Shown in pieces: positions 1 through 5,585 of a stretch of 5,585 nucleotides of DNA. Source of the DNA: an uncultured Halieaceae bacterium (GTDB lineage Bacteria > Pseudomonadota > Gammaproteobacteria > Pseudomonadales > Halieaceae); assembly GCA_913063005.1 (NCBI GenBank), contig CAJXZI010000146.1, positions 1 through 5,585 on the forward strand, read 5' to 3'. Within the stretch, counting starts at the first letter, position 1, and each line of letters opens with the position of its first letter. The notes beneath the pieces were generated by a model. It ran no database searches, had not been told where the DNA came from, and saw only the letters and a list, made by a program, of their open reading frames with translations. The translations under genes were made by a program, and so were the position numbers.

Positions 1-971
1 TCAGGGTCAACGCCTAGCCTGTCGGTGGGTTCGATAGATATCTCCCCTAAAAAAGCGTGCAGACGCTCCATCAAAAGGGCGTTATGCCTACCACCACCGA
101 ACGTGAAAACTGACTCACATCCACTGATAATTATCGCCGCGCTGGCGGTTGTGGCAGTTAGTTCAAGCAGTGTTCGTTGCACATCCTCTGGCGCAAGATC
201 GCGCACTGAGAACTGATTCAGCCAATCTAAATTGAAGTAATCCTGCCCAGTACTCTTGGGCGCTAACTTTTTAAAGTAGGGGTCTTCCTGCATAGCCCCA
301 AGCAGCCGACCGTTCACCAAACCTTCTCGCGCCCAGGCACCGGCGGCATCAAAGTTGAGCGCCTTGTGCTGGCGAGTCCACGCGTCCATTAAGGTGTTAC
401 CGGGTCCTGTGTCAAAACCTGACACCCTGCCTTTGTCGATGCAGCTGATGTTTGCAATTCCCCCGATATTGAGAAAAGCCACCGATTCGGAATTCGACAC
501 CAAGGTTCTGTGAAAGGCAGGAATGAGAGGCGCTGCTTGACCACCCGCTGCGATGTCACGACGTCGAAAATCACCGACTACCTTAATGCCCGTTAACTCT
601 GCTAAACGATGGTTGTCACCAGCTTGAAGCGTGAAGGCAGGTTTGTTGTTTGGAAAATGAAGAAGGGTTTGGCCGTGATTGCCTATAGCCGTGATATCAG
701 TTGCTTCGTACTCAGTTTGTGCGAGAAGTTCAGATACAGCGGTGGCATATAGATCAGCGAGCTCGACATCGAGCTCGCAAACATCATAGACATCGCGAGA
801 TATTCGAGTCTGAAGCGCGATAATGCGTCTTCTTAAGCCTTCGGGTATAGGAAGCGAGTGACTCGCCACGGTGTTAACACCATCGGCGTCATCAAAGCTC
901 ACTAGCGTTGCATCAACCGCGTCCGCACTCGTACCGGACATAAGGCCAATGAACTGATCAGCGCCGTTCAC
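1..971 (-). CDS. anmK: Anhydro-N-acetylmuramic acid kinase, C-terminus cut by window edge
   Basis: This cytoplasmic kinase of peptidoglycan recycling opens the 1,6-anhydro ring of anhMurNAc and phosphorylates it with ATP to give MurNAc-6-phosphate. My reverse-strand translation is open for 323 codons without a frameshift. Family motifs are clear: GLMSGTSADAVD (residues 9-20), GNHGQT (97-102), GDFRRRDIAAGGQ (133-145), LNIGGIAN (167-174), GFDTGPGN (185-192, D187 matching the catalytic Asp) and the nucleotide-site FGGGRHN (291-297). AnmK is usually about 370 residues, so roughly 45 C-terminal residues lie beyond position 1. The start is GTG at 971-969: an in-frame TGA lies two codons upstream and AGGTGA (980-975) precedes it. 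The next ATG (941) would cut into the GLMSGTS motif. It follows the M23 peptidase gene by 30 bp on the same strand, so co-transcription is likely. Identification is secure. Confidence 0.96.
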   Translation of the reverse strand, partial: MNGADQFIGLMSGTSADAVDATLVSFDDADGVNTVASHSLPIPEGLRRRIIALQTRISRDVYDVCELDVELADLYATAVSELLAQTEYEATDITAIGNHGQTLLHFPNNKPAFTLQAGDNHRLAELTGIKVVGDFRRRDIAAGGQAAPLIPAFHRTLVSNSESVAFLNIGGIANISCIDKGRVSGFDTGPGNTLMDAWTRQHKALNFDAAGAWAREGLVNGRLLGAMQEDPYFKKLAPKSTGQDYFNLDWLNQFSVRDLAPEDVQRTLLELTATTASAAIIISGCESVFTFGGGRHNALLMERLHAFLGEISIEPTDRLGVDP

Positions 972-974
972 TTG

Positions 975-980
975 TCACCT
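975..980 (-). promoter_or_regulatory. Shine-Dalgarno for anmK
   Basis: AGGTGA, read on the minus strand, ends three bases before the GTG start of anmK. It matches the 3' part of the extended AGGAGGTGA consensus, for which this short gap is the normal distance. With the nearby upstream TGA it fixes GTG as the start. Confidence 0.65.
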
Positions 981-1001
981 GTAATGGCTTGGTACCTAGG
1001 C

Positions 1002-2384
1002 TCATTCAGCACCTGTTTCAGTTCCGGTTTCGCCTGTTTCAGCGCCGCTGATTTTGAGTGCTGCGAGTTGCTGAACGGGCTGCCGAATCGCTTTTCGGAA
1101 GGCTGCCAGTTCGGTTTCGGGAAGCGATCGTGCTTTGGGTAGTATCTTGTGCACAGTGCGCGGGTTTCGGTGAACTCCGTTTACTAAAAACTCGTAATGC
1201 AGATGAGGTCCCGTTGCTGCACCGGTTGAACCCACAGTTCCGATAATTTGGCCTTGCTTGACTCGATTGCCCTTGGCCACCCGTTTTTTATTTAAATGCA
1301 GGTAGTGGGTTTTGAAGGCCTCACCGTGTTGAATGAATATGTAGTTACCGTTGGCGCGGCTATATCCTGCTTCGACAACTCGGCCATCGCCTGCGGCATA
1401 AACGGGTGTGCCACGCGGTGCCGCGTAGTCAGTCCCGCGGTGAGGGCGTTTTGTCTTGTAGATCGGGTGGAGCCGGTTTGGGTTAAAGCTTGAGCTTACG
1501 CGCGTGAAGTCGAGCGGTGCTTTTAGAAACGCCTTACGCATGCTTACACCCTCGGCGTCGTAATAGCCCACGTCGCCATAGCTGTCGATGAAGCGGAACG
1601 CCTCTACGAGACGGCCGTTATTGCTGAACGAAGCGGCAAGAATGTTGCCGTCAGAGTATTTCTCGTCATCTAGGAAGTTTTCCTCGAATAAGATCATGAT
1701 CTCGTCACCTCGGCGCGGGTCTAACGCAAAGTCGATCACGCCACCCAAGATAGCCGCGAGCTCCATAATAATGCCGTCGGATAGCCCTGCTTGCTCACCG
1801 GCAAGAAACAGCGAGCTTGAAATAGTGAGGGCCACAGATCGCTGACGAACTTCGGTCTCGCGGGTAATGACCTCAGATGAAAATTGACCTTCTTTGGCTT
1901 CTTCGCGCGTGTAGACGGTTTGTTTTAGCGGAGACTCGATATGTCGAACAGCGAGAAGTTGCTCGCTCTCGTCTGCCGCAAAACCAATCAGTTGACCCGG
2001 GAAAATCTTTCGAAGCGCTTTACCGTCCTCGCTCGTTGTTACCTCGAATACGTCTCGGTCGGAGAAACCCGCACGATTAAAAATGAGACTGAGGTTGTCG
2101 CCTTTTCTGACGGTAACGTCGACCCACTCGAGTGGCGCTTCACGTGGGACCAGTGTCTGTCCCTCGCTCATTGCCTCCCAGGCAACCTGCGTCGTTGCTA
2201 AAACCAGCGGATCCGGCCGAGAGTCACTGCTCGGCTGGTCTTTCGTAGCATCGTCGTTAAGGAAAAGCTGTGCGAGCAACACCAAGACGAGTAGACTCGC
2301 CCCACCCCAGAGCACACGGCTTCTGTTTTCTATGGCGGTGGTGTCTGTGTAGAGGCGAGTGGCGCCTCGGGGCTTGGGTTGCAA
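1002..2384 (-). CDS. Membrane-anchored M23 peptidoglycan endopeptidase, MepM-like
   Basis: This is a zinc metallopeptidase of the LytM/M23 family, predicted to cut peptide cross-links in periplasmic peptidoglycan; the bond specificity is inferred from MepM-type relatives. The 460 residues, close to E. coli MepM (about 440), show a short basic N-terminus, one membrane segment (about 24-42), a LysM/OapA-like domain (about 87-136, with VRKGDNLSLIF), a Csd3-like middle domain (about 180-265) and the M23 domain (about 313-408). Zinc ligands are H315 and D319 in HRGTD and H396 in HLH; H394 and H363 (in HYLHL) match the catalytic histidines, so the site looks intact. The C-terminus is a short ETG-rich tail. 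The start is TTG at 2384, preceded by GAGGA at 7 bases, with an in-frame TAG six codons upstream. It is the first gene of the minus-strand unit with anmK and is divergent from tyrS. Confidence 0.93.
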   Translation of the reverse strand: MQPKPRGATRLYTDTTAIENRSRVLWGGASLLVLVLLAQLFLNDDATKDQPSSDSRPDPLVLATTQVAWEAMSEGQTLVPREAPLEWVDVTVRKGDNLSLIFNRAGFSDRDVFEVTTSEDGKALRKIFPGQLIGFAADESEQLLAVRHIESPLKQTVYTREEAKEGQFSSEVITRETEVRQRSVALTISSSLFLAGEQAGLSDGIIMELAAILGGVIDFALDPRRGDEIMILFEENFLDDEKYSDGNILAASFSNNGRLVEAFRFIDSYGDVGYYDAEGVSMRKAFLKAPLDFTRVSSSFNPNRLHPIYKTKRPHRGTDYAAPRGTPVYAAGDGRVVEAGYSRANGNYIFIQHGEAFKTHYLHLNKKRVAKGNRVKQGQIIGTVGSTGAATGPHLHYEFLVNGVHRNPRTVHKILPKARSLPETELAAFRKAIRQPVQQLAALKISGAETGETGTETGAE

Positions 2385-2391
2385 CTTTTTT

Positions 2392-2396
2392 TCCTC
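2392..2396 (-). promoter_or_regulatory. Shine-Dalgarno for the M23 peptidase TTG start
   Basis: GAGGA on the minus strand sits 7 bases before TTG (2384-2382), separated by an A-rich spacer. An in-frame TAG just upstream excludes a longer protein. Later start candidates would remove the membrane anchor, so this site decides the TTG start. Confidence 0.75.
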
Positions 2397-2454
2397 GGCC
2401 TAATCGGGAAGGTAAACTACGTTGCATGATAACCGACAATCGTCGTTTCCAGAA

Positions 2455-2482
2455 TTATCGCAGCGCAAGCTCGCGACGATAA
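2455..2482. other. Imperfect inverted repeat (possible hairpin or operator)
   Basis: TTATCG (2455-2460) pairs with CGATAA (2477-2482), and inside it GCG (2463-2465) pairs with CGC (2472-2474). This gives a 6-bp stem, a 2x2 internal mismatch, a 3-bp stem and a six-base loop. A second, overlapping inverted repeat, ATCGTCG (2439-2445) with CGACGAT (2474-2480), shares the right arm. There is no T-run after it, so it is not an obvious terminator. A regulatory role is only a guess from its place between divergent genes. Confidence 0.35.
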
Positions 2483-2612
2483 AATAGCCATTTCTCCCGC
2501 CTGGTATTGCTGGTTGGTCACGCAGGGTCGAGACGAGAGAGGGCAGTGGCGATAAGTCAAAACAGATTGGATTAAGCCGTTCATCTGCGTTAAGACAACC
2601 TAGTGGCGTGAT

Positions 2613-2675
2613 GGCGGTTTGAGTAAACGCAGTGGTGGTTTGAACAGACTCAGTCGCGGTTTGAACAACAATAGC
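2613..2675. repeat. Degenerate 21-bp tandem repeat, three units, upstream of tyrS
   Basis: Three adjoining 21-bp units begin at 2613, 2634 and 2655. All share the core GGTTTGA at exactly 21-bp spacing (2616, 2637, 2658). Units 1 and 2 agree at 16 of 21 positions, and units 2 and 3 at 13 of 21. Weaker traces flank the array: 2587-2604 resembles unit 3 with a gap, and GTGTTGAGTAG (2676-2686) resembles the start of unit 1 and runs into the tyrS ribosome binding site. The function is unknown: it could be a repeated protein-binding site or just a decayed local duplication. Confidence 0.6.
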
Positions 2676-2684
2676 GTGTTGAGT

Positions 2685-2690
2685 AGAGGA
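2685..2690 (+). promoter_or_regulatory. Shine-Dalgarno for tyrS
   Basis: AGAGGA lies 8 bases before the ATG at 2699, which is normal spacing. It supports that ATG as the start; the protein then begins MGLFEDLKARGL, as expected for the amino end of this synthetase type. Confidence 0.75.
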
Positions 2691-2698
2691 ATAGTGAA

Positions 2699-3985
2699 AT
2701 GGGCCTTTTTGAAGATCTGAAAGCACGAGGCTTGGTTTTTCAGACCACTAACGATGAGCACTTCGAGGCATGGCTGAGCGAGCAGCCCCGAACACTTTAT
2801 TGCGGATTCGATCCAACAGCAGATAGTTTGCATATTGGCTCGCTGGTGCCACTGCTGACATTGCGGCGCTTTCAATTGGCAGGTCACACGCCGATTGCGC
2901 TGGTTGGTGGTGCTACCGGGCTTATTGGCGACCCCAGTTTTAAAGCACAAGAGCGCTCTCTGAATACGCCGGATGTTGTCGCAGGCTGGGTTGAACGGCT
3001 CCGCTCTCAGATGTCTCAGTTCTTAAGTTTTGATGGCGACGCTGCTGCGGTCATGGCAAACAACCTTGATTGGACGGCAGAGGTTGATGTCCTTACGTTC
3101 TTGCGAGACGTGGGCAAGCACTTCTCGGTCAATAACATGATTGCCAAGGAGTCGGTAAAGCAGCGGATCGAGCGTGAGGGTTCGGGTATTAGCTTTACCG
3201 AGTTTACGTACATGATTTTGCAGTCCTTCGATTTTGCTGAGCTCAACAAACGATACGGATGTGAGCTGCAGATTGGTGGCTCAGATCAATGGGGCAACAT
3301 CACGGGCGGCATCGACCTGACGCGGCGGATGAATGGTGCTGCGGTACAAGGTCTAACCATGCCCTTGGTGACCAAAGCTGACGGTACGAAGTTCGGCAAG
3401 ACAGAGTCTGGCACCGTTTGGTTAGATGCCAGGAAAACGTCGCCCTACGCGTTCTACCAATTTTGGCTCGGTACCGCCGATGCGGATGTTTATAAATTCC
3501 TCAAATATTTCACGTTCCTCTCGGTAGAGGATATCGACGCGATCGAGCGTGAGGATGCGGCGCGAGAGGGTCGCCCAGAAGCGCAACGAGTTCTCGCGAG
3601 AGAAGTCACTAGACTTGTTCATGGCGACGCGGGCTTAGAAGCGGCAGAGCGCATTACAGATGCCATGTTCAGCGGTGATGCCACGTCACTATCCGAGTCC
3701 GATTTAGCGCAACTCAGCTTGGATGGGCTTCCGAGTAGTGCTGTTACTCGAGATGCCTTCCCCGAGACACTCACCCAGCTTTTGACAGACGCAGGAATGG
3801 CTAACTCCGGGAAGCAGGTTAAAGATGCTCTGGGTCGCGCCGCGGTTTCTATTAACGGACGGGCCATATCATCTGAGGACAATGGAAATCCTGCGGGTTG
3901 CTTTACCGCCGAGACAGCCTTACATGGGCGTTATTTCATAACGCGTCTTGGCAAAAAGAAGGTACATCTGTTTATTGTCGAGTAG
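2699..3985 (+). CDS. tyrS: Tyrosyl-tRNA synthetase
   Basis: This cytoplasmic class I synthetase activates tyrosine with ATP and loads it onto tRNA-Tyr. At 428 residues it is close to E. coli TyrS (424). Visible elements in order are the tyrosine-site start YCGFDPTADSLHIG (34-47, with HIGS at 45-48 as the HIGH motif), LVGGATGLIGDPS (68-80), Y171 with Q175 and D178 in YMILQSFDF, QIGGSDQWGNI (191-201) and KFGKTESG (231-238) as the KMSKS motif in its E. coli-like form. An S4-type tRNA-binding domain follows at about 357-425. No key residue is missing. It heads a plus-strand run with the histidine phosphatase (11-bp gap) and nagZ, and is divergent from the M23 peptidase, a neighbourhood also found, as I recall, in Pseudomonas. 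No attenuator or T-box is evident upstream. Confidence 0.98.
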   Translation: MGLFEDLKARGLVFQTTNDEHFEAWLSEQPRTLYCGFDPTADSLHIGSLVPLLTLRRFQLAGHTPIALVGGATGLIGDPSFKAQERSLNTPDVVAGWVERLRSQMSQFLSFDGDAAAVMANNLDWTAEVDVLTFLRDVGKHFSVNNMIAKESVKQRIEREGSGISFTEFTYMILQSFDFAELNKRYGCELQIGGSDQWGNITGGIDLTRRMNGAAVQGLTMPLVTKADGTKFGKTESGTVWLDARKTSPYAFYQFWLGTADADVYKFLKYFTFLSVEDIDAIEREDAAREGRPEAQRVLAREVTRLVHGDAGLEAAERITDAMFSGDATSLSESDLAQLSLDGLPSSAVTRDAFPETLTQLLTDAGMANSGKQVKDALGRAAVSINGRAISSEDNGNPAGCFTAETALHGRYFITRLGKKKVHLFIVE

Positions 3986-3988
3986 AGG
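3984..3988 (+). promoter_or_regulatory. Shine-Dalgarno for the histidine phosphatase, overlapping the tyrS stop
   Basis: AGAGG overlaps the TAG stop of tyrS (3983-3985) and lies 8 bases before a TTG at 3997. This places the phosphatase start at TTG 3997 and suggests that its translation may be coupled to that of tyrS. Confidence 0.7.
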
Positions 3989-3996
3989 TCGATTTT

Positions 3997-4530
3997 TTGT
4001 CACGAGACCTGCACTTAATTCGTCATGCAAAGTCGTCTTGGGATGAGCCCGATCTTCACGACCACGACCGACCGCTAAACGCCCGCGGTACGCGTGCTGC
4101 GCGCGTGATGGGGCAGGCCATGGCAGAGCGAGTATCGGCTACGCCCACGTTTTTTGTTAGTAGTGCGCGGCGTGCAAGAGACACGTTTTCAGGACTTTCA
4201 GACGGCTGGGCAAACGTTCTTTCGGCGCCTCTCGAGGGGTCTGTTTCAGAGCAGTCGACGCTCTATACGTTTTCATGGCGGACGCTCAGTGACTGGTTGA
4301 GCCAACGCGATGATGAGTTGGATAACCTCGCATTAATTGGTCACAATCCTGCGATGACTGAATTCATAAACTATCTTTGCCCGAGTCTAGCGCTCGATAA
4401 TTTGCCAACAGCGGGCTGGGTTTGGCTGCGATTTGATAACACGTCGTGGTCAGCCGCCGTTGCAACAGCGGGTCAAGCAAATGTCATCACGAGTCTGCGA
4501 CCCAAAGAGGTAATGGGAGCGTCCTTGTGA
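3997..4530 (+). CDS. SixA-type histidine phosphatase (phosphoglycerate mutase superfamily)
   Basis: This is a small 177-residue cytoplasmic phosphatase of the SixA/COG2062 group, which works through a phosphohistidine intermediate. Catalytic features are R9 and H10 in LIRHAKSSW (7-15), the DRPLNARG segment (24-31), R59 in SSARRARDT (55-63) and H116 in LIGHNPAM (113-120). E. coli SixA dephosphorylates histidine phosphotransfer proteins, but the substrate cannot be read from this sequence and the RHA form is common among uncharacterised relatives. I chose TTG at 3997, which gives MSRDLHLIRHA. The frame is open further upstream to 3898, but that part overlaps tyrS and is not needed for the fold. 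It sits 11 bp after tyrS, and its TGA overlaps the GTG of nagZ by 4 bp, so it is the middle gene of an apparent operon. Family assignment is firm; target and start are less certain. Confidence 0.9.
   Translation: MSRDLHLIRHAKSSWDEPDLHDHDRPLNARGTRAARVMGQAMAERVSATPTFFVSSARRARDTFSGLSDGWANVLSAPLEGSVSEQSTLYTFSWRTLSDWLSQRDDELDNLALIGHNPAMTEFINYLCPSLALDNLPTAGWVWLRFDNTSWSAAVATAGQANVITSLRPKEVMGASL
4515..4519 (+). promoter_or_regulatory. Shine-Dalgarno for nagZ inside the phosphatase gene
   Basis: GGGAG lies 7 bases before the GTG at 4527, within the last codons of the phosphatase. With the GTGA stop/start overlap it supports GTG 4527 as the nagZ start. Confidence 0.65.
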
Positions 4531-5543
4531 CGCCCGCTATTTTTGGCCTCGAAGGCCTCGCTGTGACGCCGTCAGAGCGCGATTTTTTTAAAAGCGCAGC
4601 CCCTATGGGTTACATTTTATTTGGACGTAACGTGGAGAGTCGCGATCAGCTGCGCCGATTGACCGACGATTTGCGAGAACTTCACGGAAGTGCGTCTTTG
4701 CCTATCTTGATCGATCAGGAGGGCGGTCGCGTCGCACGAATGCAATCGCCTGAGTGGTTGAGCTATCCACCGGCTGCTGTGTTTGAATCGGTTTTCGCGC
4801 AAGATCCGGCGGCTGCCATCGGCGCGTGTCGCGCAAATTTTGAAGCGCTGGCACTCGATCTTGCTGAAGTGGGTATTACCGTCACTTGCGCGCCTGTGCT
4901 CGATGTCCCGGTCGCAGGGGCGCACGATGTGATTGGCGATCGTGCGTTCTCGCGTGACCCGGAATGCGTCTCTGTGCTGGGTAGAGCCTGCTTAGAGGGG
5001 CTGCTGGCTGCTGGCGTCGATGGCGTTATCAAGCATATCCCCGGTCACGGACGTGCGGCGGCGGATTCGCATTTGGCACTGCCTCACGTGAGTGCGTCGC
5101 TGGCTGAGCTTAATAACGATCTTATCCCGTTCAAGGCATTAGCCGACGCATCGATGGCGATGACCGCTCATGTCATTTACGAGCGTTGGGACAGTGAGCG
5201 ATGCGCCACACTGTCCCCCAAGATTATTCAGGACGTCATCCGGGATGAGATTGGTTTTGACGGGCTGTTGATGAGTGACGATCTTGATATGAAAGCGCTA
5301 TCGGGGGATATCGGTGATCTGGCACATGAAGCACAAGCAGCGGGGTGTGACGTGGTCCTAAACTGCTGGGCCAAGATGGACGACATGGTGGCGATTGCCG
5401 AGAAAATGTCTGCACCGAGTTCGCAGGCGGTTCAGCGTCTCGAGCGGGTGACTCGGGGACTATCGGCCAAATCCCCGTCTCAAACCCTCAAAGCACGGCA
5501 ACGTGCATTGCTTGAGCGGCGCGACGCGCTGTTAGCGTCGTGA
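4527..5543 (+). CDS. nagZ: Beta-N-acetylhexosaminidase NagZ (GH3)
   Basis: This cytoplasmic glycoside hydrolase family 3 enzyme removes GlcNAc from GlcNAc-anhMurNAc and its peptides during cell-wall recycling, making the anhMurNAc used by AnmK. In many Gram-negatives its products also feed AmpR control of ampC; no such gene is visible here. The 338 residues match the usual single-domain size (E. coli 341). Motifs are GYILFGRN (28-35), LIDQEGGRVAR (61-71), KHIPGHG (169-175) followed by D180-S181-H182, the Asp-His pair used as acid/base in NagZ, and LLMSDDLDM (247-255), with D251 as the predicted nucleophile. The GTG start at 4527 overlaps the phosphatase stop (GTGA), giving MTPAIFGLEG. An upstream in-frame extension to 4446 would lie inside the phosphatase and lacks homology to the family. 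It is the last visible gene of the tyrS unit; no terminator is seen in the 42 bases after it. Confidence 0.97.
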   Translation: MTPAIFGLEGLAVTPSERDFFKSAAPMGYILFGRNVESRDQLRRLTDDLRELHGSASLPILIDQEGGRVARMQSPEWLSYPPAAVFESVFAQDPAAAIGACRANFEALALDLAEVGITVTCAPVLDVPVAGAHDVIGDRAFSRDPECVSVLGRACLEGLLAAGVDGVIKHIPGHGRAAADSHLALPHVSASLAELNNDLIPFKALADASMAMTAHVIYERWDSERCATLSPKIIQDVIRDEIGFDGLLMSDDLDMKALSGDIGDLAHEAQAAGCDVVLNCWAKMDDMVAIAEKMSAPSSQAVQRLERVTRGLSAKSPSQTLKARQRALLERRDALLAS

Positions 5544-5551
5544 ACCTTTGT

Positions 5552-5585
5552 TGCAAGTTAAGAGATGCCAGTTAAGAGATGCAAG
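5552..5585. repeat. 14-bp tandem repeat running off the right edge
   Basis: Two 14-bp units, TGCAAGTTAAGAGA (5552-5565) and TGCCAGTTAAGAGA (5566-5579), differ at one base. They are followed by TGCAAG (5580-5585), which matches the first six bases of unit 1, so a third copy probably continues outside the window. The array begins 8 bp after the nagZ stop. The period is not a multiple of three, which argues against a coding repeat. Confidence 0.7.

Larger units (their letters stand above)
2385..2698. other. Divergent intergenic region between the M23 peptidase and tyrS
   Basis: This 314-bp gap must hold the promoters for both divergent units. I found no textbook -35/-10 pair on either strand. 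The best minus-strand -10 candidate is TATCAT (2431-2426), but it lacks a good -35. The visible structure is an imperfect hairpin at 2455-2482, a 21-bp degenerate tandem repeat at 2613-2675, and ribosome binding sites at both ends. Minus-strand open frames crossing the gap overlap the tyrS start and resemble no protein I know, so I do not call them genes. No tRNA, riboswitch or T-box-like element was recognised. Confidence 0.7.

Noticed and set aside
25..216. Plus-strand open frame within anmK
   Set aside because: It is antisense to clearly conserved AnmK sequence, including the FGGGRHN motif, so it is a shadow.
389..574. Minus-strand open frame within anmK in another frame
   Set aside because: The same stretch in the anmK frame encodes GDFRRRDIAAGGQ and GFDTGPGN; this is an out-of-frame shadow and not evidence of a frameshift, since the anmK frame is open throughout.
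2420..2600. Candidate sigma-70 promoters, such as TATCAT on the minus strand and TTGGAT/TAAGAC on the plus strand
   Set aside because: Each has at most one acceptable hexamer; the partner matches poorly at allowed spacing, so none is reported as a promoter.
2400..2726. A 108-codon minus-strand open frame filling the divergent intergenic region
   Set aside because: It starts with GTG inside tyrS, no good RBS was seen, it resembles no known family, and its seven-residue repeats simply reflect the 21-bp DNA repeat. It also occupies the space needed for both promoters.
2600..2950. A 116-codon minus-strand open frame over the repeat and the start of tyrS
   Set aside because: Most of it is antisense to conserved tyrS coding sequence; it is a shadow frame with no recognisable protein features.
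3898..3996. Upstream extension of the phosphatase into tyrS
   Set aside because: The added 33 residues lie over the tyrS C-terminus in another frame and precede the normal beginning of the fold; TTG 3997 has a well-placed AGAGG.
4446..4526. Upstream extension of nagZ into the phosphatase gene
   Set aside because: NagZ proteins begin close to the IFGLEG segment; GTG 4527 with GGGAG and the GTGA overlap is the better start.
5565..5585. Possible start of a next gene at ATG 5565 (MPVKRCK...)
   Set aside because: The purine-rich AAGAG directly touches the ATG, too close for a working RBS, and the seven visible codons fall in a tandem repeat whose period would shift frame. Too little sequence to call.

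Overview
The window looks like ordinary chromosomal DNA from a gammaproteobacterium, with GC content by eye slightly above half. The evidence is protein similarity: an E. coli-type TyrS, a NagZ, an AnmK and an MepM-like M23 peptidase. The gene order anmK - M23 peptidase - (divergent) tyrS also matches, from memory, the arrangement in Pseudomonas and relatives. A marine lineage such as Cellvibrionales/Halieaceae is possible, but the sequence alone does not establish it. No mobile element, phage gene, CRISPR array, tRNA or rRNA is visible.

Layout. The left half (1-2384) is a minus-strand unit: an M23 peptidoglycan endopeptidase (1002-2384) followed 30 bp later by anmK (971 down to 1, cut by the window edge). 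A 314-bp divergent intergenic region (2385-2698) separates it from a plus-strand unit: tyrS (2699-3985), a SixA-type histidine phosphatase (3997-4530) and nagZ (4527-5543). The phosphatase starts 11 bp after tyrS, and nagZ overlaps the phosphatase by 4 bp, so the three are probably co-transcribed. The last 42 bp carry a short tandem repeat running off the right edge.

How the genes fit together. Three of the five genes act on the cell wall. The M23 enzyme should cut peptide cross-links in the periplasm. NagZ removes GlcNAc from imported anhydro-muropeptides in the cytoplasm. AnmK phosphorylates the released anhydro-MurNAc to MurNAc-6-phosphate. They flank the housekeeping gene tyrS and a small phosphatase of unclear target.

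Points of note are the start codons (GTG, TTG, TTG, GTG; only tyrS uses ATG, each backed by a Shine-Dalgarno sequence and, for the two minus-strand genes, by an in-frame upstream stop), a degenerate 21-bp tandem repeat just before tyrS, and a 14-bp tandem repeat after nagZ. I see no convincing new biological system here.
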